Shown: positions 43,273-51,285, counted from the stretch's first letter. The stretch is DNA of 64,000 nt from Priestia megaterium NBRC 15308 = ATCC 14581 (GCF_000832985.1 NZ_CP009920.1:2376001-2440000), one strand, 5' to 3'. Translations and numbers: made by a program. The notes: a model not told the origin generated them from the letters alone.

Positions 43273-44337
43273 ATGAGTGAACATGGAAAATTTATTGGGT
43301 TTGCAGGTACATATACAAAAGCAGGCAGTGAAGGTGTCTATACATTTACGTTAGATACGAAGGCTAAAAAGATTGTAGAAGTAAAAGCCGTGGCTAAAAT
43401 TGAAAATCCTACATACTTAAATGCAAGCAAAGACAACAAACATCTTTATACAGTTATTAAAGAAGGAGAAAAAGGTGGAGTAGCTGCTTTTAAGATTGAT
43501 CCAAACACAGGGCAATTAAAATTTGTAAACAGACAGCTGCTAGACGGTGCGCCTCCTTGCTACGTTTCAGTGAATGAAGATAATACGCTTGTTTTATCTG
43601 CTAATTTTCATAAAGGGAGCGTTGAGACGTATTCTGTTAATGAAGAAACAGGAGAAATTGAATATGTAGCATCCGTAGTGGAACATCCTCATTCAGACCT
43701 CAAAAAAGGACAAAAAGGAAAACCACACGTACACTATGCCGATTTTACTCCTGGAGAAAAGCACGTGGCCGTAGTGGACTTAGGTATTGATGAAATCGTG
43801 ACATATGAAGTGGAAGATAATAAATTGAAGGAAGTCAACAGTCTTTCTACATCTGTTGGTTCGGGCCCTAGACATTTAACGTTCCATCCAAATGGCCGCT
43901 ATGCCTATGCAATGACAGAATTCAGCTCTGAAGTTTTATTTTTAACTTATGACGAAAGCAAAGGAAGCTTTACTCAACAACAAGCTACTTTAGCGATCCC
44001 GGCTGATTTTACAGAAAATAATCAAGGGAGTGCGATCCACATTTCTTCAGACGGCCGCTTTGTCTATGCAGGAAACCGCGGACATAACTCCATTGCAACA
44101 TTCAAAGTAGATCAGGATTCTGGACAGTTAACATTCGTAGAATGGACAGGAACTGAAGGCGACTGGCCGCGCGATTTTGTTTTGGATCCAACAGAACAAT
44201 TTATTGTGGCTTCTAATCAAGAAACAGGAAACTTGGTACTGTTTGAAAGAGACCAAGAAAGTGGAAAGCTAACGCTTCTTCAATCTAACGTCACGGTTCC
44301 AGAAGCTGTGTGCGTAAAGTTCCTCCACTACAAGTAA
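43273..44337 (+). CDS. pgl: 6-phosphogluconolactonase, beta-propeller type
   Basis: A 354-residue lactonase-family protein like B. subtilis YkgB (Pgl), which hydrolyses 6-phosphogluconolactone in the oxidative pentose phosphate pathway. The seven-bladed propeller is visible as repeated blade segments such as GTYTKAGSEGVYTFTLD, PRHLTFHPNGRYAY, GRFVYAGNRGHNSIATF and WPRDFVLDPTEQFIVASNQ. The central-channel residues HVHYADFTPG (about 153-162) are conserved. ATG 43273 follows AGGAGGGGTATAGG. It is a single-gene unit followed by a long hairpin. Confidence 0.92.
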   Translation: MSEHGKFIGFAGTYTKAGSEGVYTFTLDTKAKKIVEVKAVAKIENPTYLNASKDNKHLYTVIKEGEKGGVAAFKIDPNTGQLKFVNRQLLDGAPPCYVSVNEDNTLVLSANFHKGSVETYSVNEETGEIEYVASVVEHPHSDLKKGQKGKPHVHYADFTPGEKHVAVVDLGIDEIVTYEVEDNKLKEVNSLSTSVGSGPRHLTFHPNGRYAYAMTEFSSEVLFLTYDESKGSFTQQQATLAIPADFTENNQGSAIHISSDGRFVYAGNRGHNSIATFKVDQDSGQLTFVEWTGTEGDWPRDFVLDPTEQFIVASNQETGNLVLFERDQESGKLTLLQSNVTVPEAVCVKFLHYK

Positions 44338-44345
44338 TCGATGTA

Positions 44346-44386
44346 GAAAGTCAGACCTGATCCAAAAACAATCAGGTCTGGCTTTC
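44346..44386 (+). terminator. Long hairpin after pgl
   Basis: 16-bp stem (one wobble): GAAAGTCAGACCTGAT pairs with ATCAGGTCTGGCTTTC around a 9-base A-rich loop. No T run follows, so termination may be weak. Confidence 0.7.
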
Positions 44387-44390
44387 TAAA

Positions 44391-44438
44391 CCTAAGCGGA
44401 TGTCACTCCCCTTGCGGGGTTAGTGCCATCCGCTTAGG
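44391..44438. repeat. 48-base imperfect palindrome
   Basis: Outer arms CCTAAGCGGATG / CATCCGCTTAGG match perfectly over 12 bp; inner arms CACT/AGTG and CCCC/GGGG continue with one mismatch and a 2-base bulge around TTGC. It is more GC-rich than its surroundings and lies between two terminator-like hairpins. It may be a dispersed intergenic repeat or a structured RNA. Confidence 0.7.
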
Positions 44439-44509
44439 TGAACCTTTGAGGGAATAGTCAGGTAGTGCGCGTTCCTTAGCATCATTTATAATCTATCTAT
44501 ATATGGAAG

Positions 44510-44536
44510 AAAAGCCCTTTTGGAGGGCTTTTTTTT
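44510..44536 (+). terminator. Terminator before the nitronate monooxygenase gene
   Basis: AAAGCCCT / AGGGCTTT stem, 5-base loop, TTTTT tail. It is 54 bases upstream of the next gene, so what it terminates is unclear: pgl read-through or a short RNA from 44391-44510. Confidence 0.85.
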
Positions 44537-44589
44537 CTGGGGTTATAGTAGAATGAAGAGAGAACGCATGAAAGGCTGAGGTGATAAGT

Positions 44590-45603
44590 GTGAAAAATAT
44601 ATGTGATTATCCAATTGTACAAGCTCCCATGGCAGGAGGAGTTTCGACGCCTAAACTAGCTGCAGCAGTATCTAATAGCGGAGGGCTAGGGTTTTTAGCT
44701 GCGGGATATAAAAGTGCGCGTGAATTGGAGCAAGAAATTACAGAGATGCACTCACTTACGAAAAAAACTTTTGGAGTGAATCTGTTCGTTCCGACAAATG
44801 AAAAAATAGCAGTTGATGCACTTGATTGTTACCAAAAAGAACTGTCAAAAGCAGCTGAATATTTGGAGTGTCAAGTTGGTATACCAAAGAATGATGATGA
44901 TGAATGGAATGCCAAGCTCGACATCATTCAAAAACATCGAGTACCTGCTGTGAGCTTTACATTTGGGTGCCCGGATCGAGAGATTGTAGCAAGTTTAAAA
45001 GGAATTGGAAGCCATGTTTTCGTTACGATTACAACACCTCAAGAAGCCGAAGTGGCTTTGAGAGCAGGAGCGGATGCCCTATGTTTGCAAGGAATTGAAG
45101 CCGGCGGCCATCGATCTACTTTTTTAGAGAGTTCGGTGGATTACCCGCTTATGAAATTGCTAAAAGAAGTTCGCTCAATCACTAAAAAGCCATTGATTGC
45201 TGCGGGAGGGTTGATGACGGGATCTGACATCAAACGTGTGTTACAAGAAGGAGCTTCTGCCGCTCAGTTAGGTACGGCTTTTATTTGTTGTCCAGAAAGC
45301 GGAGCGAGTGCTCTTCATAAAGAAAGCATTCTTCAAAAGCGTTTTAATGAAACAGGTGTCACACGAGCTTTTACAGGGAAACGTGCTAGAGGATTTGTGA
45401 ATGCCTTTTTTATTTCCTATGATAAATCAGCACCATCCGCCTACCCTCATATTCATTACATGACAAAGCCTATTCGAGCAAAAGCTACACAAATGAATAA
45501 TTCAGAGTATGCTTCTTTGTGGGCAGGAACTGGATTTACGCTGGCAAAAGAACTGCCTGCACATCTTATTGTGGAAGAGCTTGTACAAGAACTAAATGAA
45601 TGA
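44590..45603 (+). CDS. Nitronate monooxygenase family flavoprotein
   Basis: A 337-residue FMN-dependent TIM-barrel protein of the nitronate monooxygenase / 2-nitropropane dioxygenase family, oxidising alkyl nitronates. Motifs: IVQAPMAGGVSTPKLAAAVS (about 8-27), GGLGFLAAGY, QGIEAGGHRSTF (about 173-184) with the catalytic His, PLIAAGGLMTGSDI (about 204-217) and AAQLGTAFI (about 229-237) for FMN phosphate. GTG 44590 was chosen with AGGTG six bases upstream; an in-frame GTG at 44581 lies inside the ribosome site. It may protect against propionate-3-nitronate, the usual substrate of the class. The MerR gene follows 63 bases later. Confidence 0.9.
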   Translation: MKNICDYPIVQAPMAGGVSTPKLAAAVSNSGGLGFLAAGYKSARELEQEITEMHSLTKKTFGVNLFVPTNEKIAVDALDCYQKELSKAAEYLECQVGIPKNDDDEWNAKLDIIQKHRVPAVSFTFGCPDREIVASLKGIGSHVFVTITTPQEAEVALRAGADALCLQGIEAGGHRSTFLESSVDYPLMKLLKEVRSITKKPLIAAGGLMTGSDIKRVLQEGASAAQLGTAFICCPESGASALHKESILQKRFNETGVTRAFTGKRARGFVNAFFISYDKSAPSAYPHIHYMTKPIRAKATQMNNSEYASLWAGTGFTLAKELPAHLIVEELVQELNE

Positions 45604-45616
45604 TGAGAATTAAGGT

Positions 45617-45648
45617 GTTGCTTGCTTTAAGCGCAAGCAGCTTTACAT
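45617..45648 (+). promoter_or_regulatory. Dyad and candidate promoter before the MerR gene
   Basis: GTTGCTTGC and GCAAGCAGC form a near-perfect 9-bp inverted repeat (45617-45641). TTGCTT (45618-45623) and TTACAT (45643-45648) are 19 bases apart, the spacing favoured by MerR-type activators. The dyad centre is offset by about four bases from the spacer centre, so autoregulation is only a possibility. Confidence 0.35.
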
Positions 45649-45666
45649 AAAGAAGGTGAACTTATA

Positions 45667-46488
45667 GTGCAAAACAAATTTACGATTGGACAAATGGCTA
45701 GACTGCATGATATTTCGGTTAAAACACTTCGCTATTATGATGAAATTGGTCTATTTGAGCCTTACGAAGTTGATCCACAAACCGGTTATCGATATTATAC
45801 GTTAGAACAATTTAAGAAATTAGATATCATTGTCTATTTAAAGCTGATGGGAGTTCCGTTAAAAGAAATTAAAAGAAAGATGGAGCACAGCAGCTTGGAT
45901 GAATTTATTGAAACTTTAGCGGAATATCATCAGGTAACAAAAGAAAAAATTCGTCACCTTCAAAGAGTGAATGCGCAGTTAACAACTCGAATGAAGGAAT
46001 TAGAACAGACGAGACATATTAACCAAATAGGAGCCCCGTTCATCAAACACCTTTCTTCTCGTGAGGTTGTTCAAGTAAAAGCGGAGGTAGGCACGTTAGA
46101 CGGGACTGAAAGTGTTCTGCGTGATTTAAAAAAGAAAATTAGTCATATTACCCCGATTATGATTGGGAAAGTAGGGTTTATGCTATCGGTAGAAAACACG
46201 AAAAAACAACAGTTTACAGATTACGATGGCATTTTTTTATTGGTCGAAAGCGATATTTCTTTTAAGCATGAACTCGTTACGTTAATACCTGAAGGCGATT
46301 ACGCATCTATTTATATGAGAGAAAAGAGAGATACCACAGGAGTCTATTACGATGCGTTACTGAACTTTATTAAAGCGGAAGGATACAAAGCAGAAGGACC
46401 TTTTTTAATTCGGCGAATTGTAGATTCCTTTATTTCTCATCATGAAGAAGAGCGGCTGACTGAAATTCAAATTCGAATTACGTCTTGA
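45667..46488 (+). CDS. MerR-family multidrug-sensing regulator, BmrR-like
   Basis: A 273-residue activator. The N-terminal MerR winged helix (about 4-72: FTIGQMARLHDISVKTLRYY, GYRYYTLEQFKKLDIIVYLK) is very like BmrR of B. subtilis. A coiled coil at about 80-118 serves dimerisation, and the C-terminal ~150 residues form a GyrI/BmrR-type effector domain. GTG 45667 follows AAGAAGGTGAAC. Its last codons overlap the -35 of the promoter of the next gene, a Bcr/CflA pump, so the regulator very probably controls that pump in response to cationic or lipophilic compounds. Confidence 0.92.
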   Translation: MQNKFTIGQMARLHDISVKTLRYYDEIGLFEPYEVDPQTGYRYYTLEQFKKLDIIVYLKLMGVPLKEIKRKMEHSSLDEFIETLAEYHQVTKEKIRHLQRVNAQLTTRMKELEQTRHINQIGAPFIKHLSSREVVQVKAEVGTLDGTESVLRDLKKKISHITPIMIGKVGFMLSVENTKKQQFTDYDGIFLLVESDISFKHELVTLIPEGDYASIYMREKRDTTGVYYDALLNFIKAEGYKAEGPFLIRRIVDSFISHHEEERLTEIQIRITS

Positions 46489-46515
46489 CTATCCAGTAGC
46501 TGGAGGGTTTAAGAT
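46485..46515 (+). promoter_or_regulatory. MerR-type promoter of the efflux gene
   Basis: TTGACT (46485-46490), a 19-base spacer, TAAGAT (46510-46515). The spacer holds the dyad TCCAG-TAG-CTGGA centred within two bases of its middle. Overlong 19-bp spacers with a central dyad are the hallmark of MerR-activated promoters. The -35 overlaps the stop codon of the MerR gene. Confidence 0.75.
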
Positions 46516-46555
46516 GAGACTATTGTAGAACTGCTGAAGGGAGAGACAACAATAG

Positions 46556-47776
46556 ATGAATCAACAAAGTATTTCCCAAGGAATGTCTTTAAGCCGAGGA
46601 AATCGCATTTTATTTATTTTAATTTTGGGTTCACTGAGCGCATTTGGACCGTTATCAATCGATATGTATTTGCCAGCGCTGCCGACGCTTGCGAAAGAAT
46701 TGCATACTTCAGCTTCTTTAGCGCAGGTCAGTCTGACAGCTTGCTTATTGGGCTTAGCATTTGGGCAAGTGGTCATGGGGCCATTCAGTGATATTCGCGG
46801 AAGGAAAAAGCCGCTTGTAGCAGCATTAATCACCTATGCAGTTGCATCTGTTTTATGCGTGTTTGCACCGTCTATTTGGATTTTTATCGTTTTGCGATTT
46901 ATTCAAGGTATGGCAGGAGCAGCAGGAATGGTTATTTCAAGAGCAAGCGTGCGAGACTTGTTTTCAGGTTCGGATTTAACAAAGTTTTTTTCTATGCTTA
47001 TGCTCGTAAATGGGTTAGCTCCTATTTTGGCTCCGGTTGCTGGCGGACAGCTGCTGACGATTATGTCGTGGCGAGGAGTATTTGGTGTGCTAGCAGTGAT
47101 TGGTGCACTAATGTTTTTTGCCGTTTTATTTGGTTTAAAAGAAACGCTTCCGCTCGAACGCCGTAAAGAAGGCGGATTAACAGAAGTACTGCGTACATTT
47201 GGCGTATTGCTAAAAGATGGTGTCTTTGTGGGATATGCGCTGGCGCAAGGTTTTATTATGAGTGCCATGTTTGCTTATATTTCAGGTTCTACATTTGTCC
47301 TTCAAGATATTTATGGCCTGTCTCCGCAGATGTTCAGCTTTGTTTTTGCTATTAACGGTTTTGGACTCATTATAGCTACTCAAGTGACAGGACGTTTAGC
47401 GGGTAAAATAAAAGAAGCTACTCTTCTTATGTATGGGTTGCTTCAAGCAGCCGTTGGAAGCGTGATTTTAGTGGCCGTGATTGCTACTCACATGTCCGTT
47501 ATTTTGGTCTGCATCTTGCTTTTCTTTGTAGTATCGAGCGTAGGAATTGTGAACACAACCGTTTTTTCACTCGCTATGGAAAATCAAGCTTCGAATGCGG
47601 GAAGTGCTTCAGCGCTTCTAGGGTTGCTTCCGTTCTTGCTCGGAGCAGCCGTAGCTCCTCTTGTTGGTCTTGGAGGAGGGCAAAATGCTCTGCCGATGGG
47701 CATTGTGATTATGGTCTGTGATTTATTAGCATTAGGTGTGTACATGACGTTAGTGAGAAGGAAAACTGCATCATAA
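46556..47776 (+). CDS. Bcr/CflA family drug-resistance MFS transporter
   Basis: A 406-residue, 12-helix drug:proton antiporter of the DHA1 group. Motifs of the Bcr/CflA branch: LSAFGPLSIDMYLPALPTLA in helix 1 (about 21-40), QVSLTACLLGLAFGQVVMGP (about 57-76), then the motif A loop SDIRGRKKPL, and helix-5 motif C-like ANGLAPILAPVAGG (about 155-168). ATG 46556 follows GAAGGGAGAGACAAC. It lies 67 bases after a BmrR-like regulator with a MerR-type promoter in between. Substrates cannot be read from sequence; bicyclomycin, chloramphenicol or dyes are typical of the class. Confidence 0.92.
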   Translation: MNQQSISQGMSLSRGNRILFILILGSLSAFGPLSIDMYLPALPTLAKELHTSASLAQVSLTACLLGLAFGQVVMGPFSDIRGRKKPLVAALITYAVASVLCVFAPSIWIFIVLRFIQGMAGAAGMVISRASVRDLFSGSDLTKFFSMLMLVNGLAPILAPVAGGQLLTIMSWRGVFGVLAVIGALMFFAVLFGLKETLPLERRKEGGLTEVLRTFGVLLKDGVFVGYALAQGFIMSAMFAYISGSTFVLQDIYGLSPQMFSFVFAINGFGLIIATQVTGRLAGKIKEATLLMYGLLQAAVGSVILVAVIATHMSVILVCILLFFVVSSVGIVNTTVFSLAMENQASNAGSASALLGLLPFLLGAAVAPLVGLGGGQNALPMGIVIMVCDLLALGVYMTLVRRKTAS

Positions 47777-47815
47777 AAAAGCTACTTGGCTTTCAACAGC
47801 CAAGTAGCTTTTTTA
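47775..47815. terminator. Bidirectional terminator
   Basis: Perfect 17-bp stem AAAAAAGCTACTTGGCT / AGCCAAGTAGCTTTTTT, 6-base loop, between the convergent efflux and repeat-protein genes. Confidence 0.95.
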
Positions 47816-47816
47816 G

Positions 47817-48470
47817 TTATTGAGCTTTGTGCTCGTGATTTTCAAACGGTATTGTAACGCCAAGCTTTTGAATTTCTTTTTTTGCATTTTCCAAAATGGT
47901 TTCAGCTTTCGCTTTTGTTTCAGCATCTACCCCGCTTAGAAAATCTTTCTTTTTATCAGGAAAATTCACGCCAAGTTCCTTTAATTTGGCTTCCGCTTGT
48001 TCCTTAGTCAGCGTGCCGTCGCGAAGCTGATCCATAATAGCCTTCGCTTTTTTCTTTGTAGCCGCATCTAAATTGTTAAAAGGACCGCCTTTATGTTCAG
48101 GCAAGTTCACGCCAAGTTCCTTTAATTTGGCTTCCGCTTGTTCTTTAGTCAGCGTGCCGTCGCGGAGCTGATCCATAATAGCTTTCGCTTTTTTCTTTGT
48201 AGCCGCATCTAAATTGCTGAAGGGGCTGTCTTTGTGCTGAGGCAAGTTTACGCCGAGTTTCTGTAATTTTTCCTGTGCTTTTTTCATAATATCATCAACT
48301 TTTTGTTGTGTTGCATCATCCATATTTGTTGTACTGCCATTTGTTCGCTCTACAACTGTTGAAGAGCTTGTTTCATTTTTGCTTGCTGCAAATGCCGTGG
48401 AATTTGCAGCTGCCATAACTCCTAGTGTTAAACCGCTTGCCATGATATAACCGAATAGTTTCTTTTTCAT
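47817..48470 (-). CDS. Secreted helical-repeat protein
   Basis: A 217-residue exported protein with a signal peptide (1-~29, cleavage near AFAA-S). After a Ser/Thr-rich linker come four related units, each starting near (L/V)DAxTKxKAxxIM and ending KELGVxLP: 51-86, 87-133, 134-180 and 181-~210. The two middle units are 47 residues and nearly identical; the outer two lack the 11-residue piece LRDGTLTKEQA. The units look like helix pairs with an EF-hand-like DGTLTKEQA loop. ATG 48470 follows AAGGAGTGACAACAG. It is divergent from the CwlK-like gene. I do not know its function; surface or spore-coat association is only a guess. Confidence 0.8.
   Translation of the reverse strand: MKKKLFGYIMASGLTLGVMAAANSTAFAASKNETSSSTVVERTNGSTTNMDDATQQKVDDIMKKAQEKLQKLGVNLPQHKDSPFSNLDAATKKKAKAIMDQLRDGTLTKEQAEAKLKELGVNLPEHKGGPFNNLDAATKKKAKAIMDQLRDGTLTKEQAEAKLKELGVNFPDKKKDFLSGVDAETKAKAETILENAKKEIQKLGVTIPFENHEHKAQ
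47967..48248 (-). repeat. In-gene tandem DNA repeat, 141-base period
   Basis: Two adjacent 141-base units (matching phase marker TTCACGCCAAG at 47965 and 48106) differ at few bases and encode the two 47-residue repeats. The near identity, including silent positions, points to recent duplication or gene conversion. Confidence 0.8.
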
Positions 48471-48490
48471 GCTGTTGTCACTCCTTAAAA

Positions 48491-48519
48491 GTTATAGGGG
48501 TGTGGTACAGAGCTGTCCA
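48491..48519 (-). promoter_or_regulatory. Promoter of the repeat-protein gene
   Basis: On the minus strand, TGGACA, 17 bases, TATAAC, 21 bases before the gene start. Confidence 0.6.
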
Positions 48520-48684
48520 CAATTGTTAATGTAACCACCAATAGTGAAAAAATGGTGAAAATAGATAAAAAACGAAAAAATATAGACGTGTGTTGAACAC
48601 TACGGCTCTTTTATTGGATAACAAAATGAAATTCGATATGATTTTATCTAAACAGCAGCAAAAAAGAATGGAGACTTTATATAG

Positions 48685-49206
48685 ATGAACATTCTTAAAA
48701 AATTGGGAATAGCTTTGATAGTTGCGATAGCGGTAAGCCTGGTATTTTTGTTTCGCGATGAGTTAAAGCCTGGGCCAACGCTAGAAGATTTTTCAGGAGC
48801 AACTGAGTTGCATCCTGTCGTAGAAGAAAAGAAAAATAAACTTGTTCAACAAGCAAGTGACCAAGGAATCTCAATTGTCATTACGGAAGGTTTCCGTTCA
48901 AAAGAAGAACAAGATAAGCTTTATGCAAAAGGCAGGACGGAAGAAGGCAATATTGTTACCTACTCAAAGGGCGGCCAGTCTTATCATAACTATGGACTAG
49001 CTATTGATTTTGCTATTCAGTTAAAAGACGGACGAGTTATTTGGGATATGGAATATGACGGTAACAATAACAATCAGTCTGATTGGATGGAGGTTGTAGA
49101 TATCGCAAAAAATTTAGGGTTCGAATGGGGAGGAGACTGGCAAGGTTTTAAAGACTATCCGCATTTTCAAATGAGTCCGGAAAATATAACAAACCGCACA
49201 CGCTAA
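48685..49206 (+). CDS. cwlK: M15-family peptidoglycan peptidase, CwlK-like
   Basis: A 173-residue membrane-anchored or secreted zinc peptidase of the VanY/CwlK group, cutting L-Ala-D-Glu or D-Ala bonds in cell-wall peptides. One N-terminal hydrophobic helix (about 6-23) has no clear cleavage site. Zinc ligands fit the HxxxxxxD...H pattern: His101 and Asp108 in SYHNYGLAIDF, His160 in DYPHFQ; GFRSKEEQDKLYAKGRT is the family substrate-side motif. ATG 48685 follows ATGGAGAC. A weak promoter (TTGAAC, 18 bases, GATAAC, 48593-48622) precedes it, and a terminator overlaps its end. Confidence 0.9.
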   Translation: MNILKKLGIALIVAIAVSLVFLFRDELKPGPTLEDFSGATELHPVVEEKKNKLVQQASDQGISIVITEGFRSKEEQDKLYAKGRTEEGNIVTYSKGGQSYHNYGLAIDFAIQLKDGRVIWDMEYDGNNNNQSDWMEVVDIAKNLGFEWGGDWQGFKDYPHFQMSPENITNRTR

Positions 49207-49226
49207 CAAAGCGTGTGTTTTTTTGA
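49194..49226 (+). terminator. Terminator of the cwlK-like gene
   Basis: CACACGCT / AGCGTGTG with a 5-base loop, then TTTTTTT; the stop codon lies inside. Confidence 0.93.
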
Positions 49227-49672
49227 GGGGTAATATAATTTCGCTATATTTATGTCAGAACCTCTAACACGACTTAAGGCTTGTACTTTCTTTTTTTATT
49301 AATTTATAGATACTAGGTTTTTATATATCACTATAACAAAAATGCCGATAGGAAGTTAGTAAGAGGTAGGATTGTAGAGAACTGTTTCATAAAAACGAAA
49401 GACAATTCGTATAAAGATACGCGTTAACTAATATAATCTATTGATTAAGCTTATACAAGTACCTTCAGCCTAGCGAACGTATACTTACATATCGGCAGCT
49501 ACCGACAAAACCTTTTGTTTTTCTAGCATATTTTATTTGAAGATAGTTCATTTTGATTACAAAAAAGAGATAATTTGTCAACTATTGACTTTATTCTAAG
49601 GGTAAGAATATAATTTTTAACATATTTTAAAAATTTTAAATATTTAAACTTTTACAGATTAGGAGGGAGAAA
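49227..49672. other. Long intergenic region before the glutamine transporter
   Basis: About 445 A/T-rich bases without a supportable gene. Small palindromic stretches occur (TCGG-CAGCTA-CCGA at 49493-49506; ACAAAAC-CTTTTGT just after), which could be a weak terminator. The right end contains a good promoter for glnQ. Confidence 0.5.
49585..49614 (+). promoter_or_regulatory. Promoter of the glnQHMP operon
   Basis: TTGACT, 18 bases, TATAAT, about 60 bases before glnQ. The preceding TTTGTCAACTATTGAC contains a GTCAA/TTGAC dyad overlapping the -35 (49577-49589), a possible regulator site. Confidence 0.65.
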
Positions 49673-50401
49673 ATGATTGTTTTTAAGGGAGTGAATAAAT
49701 ATTACGGTGATTTTCACGTACTAAAAGATATCAATTTAACAATTAAAAAAGGCGAAGTAGTCGTTGTAATTGGCCCTTCGGGTTCGGGGAAAAGTACGAT
49801 GCTGCGCTGCATAAATTATTTAGAAACAATATCTAATGGACAGTTAACGGTAAATAATATATTGGTCGCGGATAAAAAAACAAATATTAATAAACTGCGC
49901 CGCAATATAGGTATGGTGTTTCAGCATTTTTATTTATATCCGCATAAAACAGTTTTAGAAAATATCACTTTAGCACCTATGAAAGTATTGGGACAGTCGT
50001 CAGAAGAAGCTAAGAAGACAGCCCTATACTATTTAAATAAAGTCGGAATCGGTGAAAAAGCTAACGCCTACCCGTCCCAGCTTTCAGGCGGCCAGCAGCA
50101 GCGTGTAGCTATTGCGAGGGGACTTGCGATGAAACCAGAAATTATGCTTTTTGATGAGCCTACCTCTGCTCTTGATCCAGAAATGATTGGAGAAGTGCTG
50201 GATGTCATGAAAACATTGGCTAAAGAAGGAATGACCATGGTAGTTGTAACTCATGAAATGGGGTTTGCAAAAGAAGTAGCGGACCGCATTGTATTTATGG
50301 ATCAAGGAAAAATCTTAGAAGAGGCAACTCCGGCTGAGTTTTACGAAAACCCGCAAGAAGAAAGGGCACGTTTATTTCTTAGCCGTATTTTAAATCATTA
50401 A
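49673..50401 (+). CDS. glnQ: Amino-acid ABC transporter ATP-binding protein, GlnQ
   Basis: A 242-residue ATPase of the polar amino-acid uptake class. Walker [10 protein letters not shown] (34-42), Q-loop [11 protein letters not shown], signature [16 protein letters not shown] (about 135-150), Walker [14 protein letters not shown] (about 155-167) and the switch His in VVTHEMGFA are intact. ATG 49673 follows AGGAGGGAG. First gene of glnQ-H-M-P, the same order as the B. subtilis glutamine transporter; substrate is inferred from that. Confidence 0.93.
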   Translation: MIVFKGVNKYYGDFHVLKDINLTIKKGEVVVVIGPSGSGKSTMLRCINYLETISNGQLTVNNILVADKKTNINKLRRNIGMVFQHFYLYPHKTVLENITLAPMKVLGQSSEEAKKTALYYLNKVGIGEKANAYPSQLSGGQQQRVAIARGLAMKPEIMLFDEPTSALDPEMIGEVLDVMKTLAKEGMTMVVVTHEMGFAKEVADRIVFMDQGKILEEATPAEFYENPQEERARLFLSRILNH

Positions 50402-50422
50402 TTGTTTAATAGGGGGAGTAAT

Positions 50423-51238
50423 ATGAAGAAATCAAAAACGTTTTTAAAGGCAGCTGTGCTTTCATTAGCAGCGGCTATGATGTTAGCAGCTTGTGGAGGG
50501 AAAAGTGAAGAAACGAGTGGATCATCAGCTAAAAAAGATGCGCTCACTGAAATCAAAGACCGAGGGAAAATCGTCATCGGAGTTAAAAATGATACGCGTT
50601 TGTTTGGCTTAAAGAATCCAAAGACGGGTGAAGTAGAAGGTTTTGATGTTGATATTTCTAAGCAGCTGGCTAAAGAGATTTTAGGTGATGAAAACAAGGT
50701 GGAATTTAAAGAAGTTACGTCTAAAACAAGGGTTCCTCTTCTTCAAAAAGGAGATATTGATGCTGTTGTTGCGACAATGACTATTACAGATGAACGTAAA
50801 AAAGAAGTAGACTTTACGGATGTATATTTCCAAGCTGGACAGTCTCTGCTTGTGAAAAAAGGCAGTAAAATTAAAAGCGTTGATGATTTGAAGAAAGGTA
50901 CTAAAGTGTTGGCTGTTAAAGGATCAACTTCAGCTATTAATATTCGCGGAAAAGCACCAGAGACAACGGTATTAGAGTTTGAAAACTATGCAGAAGCATT
51001 TACAGCTTTAAAATCTAAGCAAGGAGATGCTTTAACAACTGATGATGCTATTCTTTATGGAATGGCTGATGAAGATCCTTCTTATGAATTGGTAGGAAAG
51101 CCGTTCACAGAAGAGCCTTATGGCATTGCTGTGAAAAAAGGAAACAAAGAGCTAGTAGATGCATTAAACGATGCGCTTAAAAAGATAAAAGACTCTGGAA
51201 AATATGATGAAATTCACGACAAGTGGATCAAACAATAA
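50423..51238 (+). CDS. glnH: Amino-acid ABC transporter substrate-binding lipoprotein, GlnH
   Basis: A 271-residue family-3 solute-binding protein. Signal peptide with lipobox LAAC, acylated Cys24. The binding fold shows IVIGVKNDTRLFG (about 52-64), EGFDVDISKQLAKEIL (about 74-89), DAVVATMTITDERKKEVDFT (about 113-132) and LAVKGSTSAINIR. ATG 50423 was chosen over an in-frame upstream ATG at 50402 because GGGGGAG lies just before it and it gives a normal signal peptide. It is followed by a 74-base gap with a strong hairpin before the permease genes. Confidence 0.93.
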   Translation: MKKSKTFLKAAVLSLAAAMMLAACGGKSEETSGSSAKKDALTEIKDRGKIVIGVKNDTRLFGLKNPKTGEVEGFDVDISKQLAKEILGDENKVEFKEVTSKTRVPLLQKGDIDAVVATMTITDERKKEVDFTDVYFQAGQSLLVKKGSKIKSVDDLKKGTKVLAVKGSTSAINIRGKAPETTVLEFENYAEAFTALKSKQGDALTTDDAILYGMADEDPSYELVGKPFTEEPYGIAVKKGNKELVDALNDALKKIKDSGKYDEIHDKWIKQ

Positions 51239-51257
51239 GCGTACAGTTTTCTTTTCT

Positions 51258-51285
51258 CAGGATGAGCAGCATTATGCTCATCCTG
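51258..51285 (+). other. Intercistronic hairpin between glnH and glnM
   Basis: Perfect 11-bp stem CAGGATGAGCA / TGCTCATCCTG, 6-base loop, followed by CTTGTTTAGTT. Placed as in other binding-protein operons where a hairpin raises the amount of binding protein over permease. Confidence 0.75.

Noticed and set aside
42991-43284. 97-codon minus-strand frame in the map-pgl gap
   Set aside because: It overlaps the pgl start and its ribosome site, has no good ribosome site of its own, and its protein looks random.
44391-44438. Insertion-sequence end
   Set aside because: No transposase frame, no partner repeat nearby, and no target duplication could be seen.
47967-48248. Regular DNA repeats that might be a CRISPR array
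   Set aside because: The 141-base units are in frame inside a coding gene and there are no unique spacers or cas genes.
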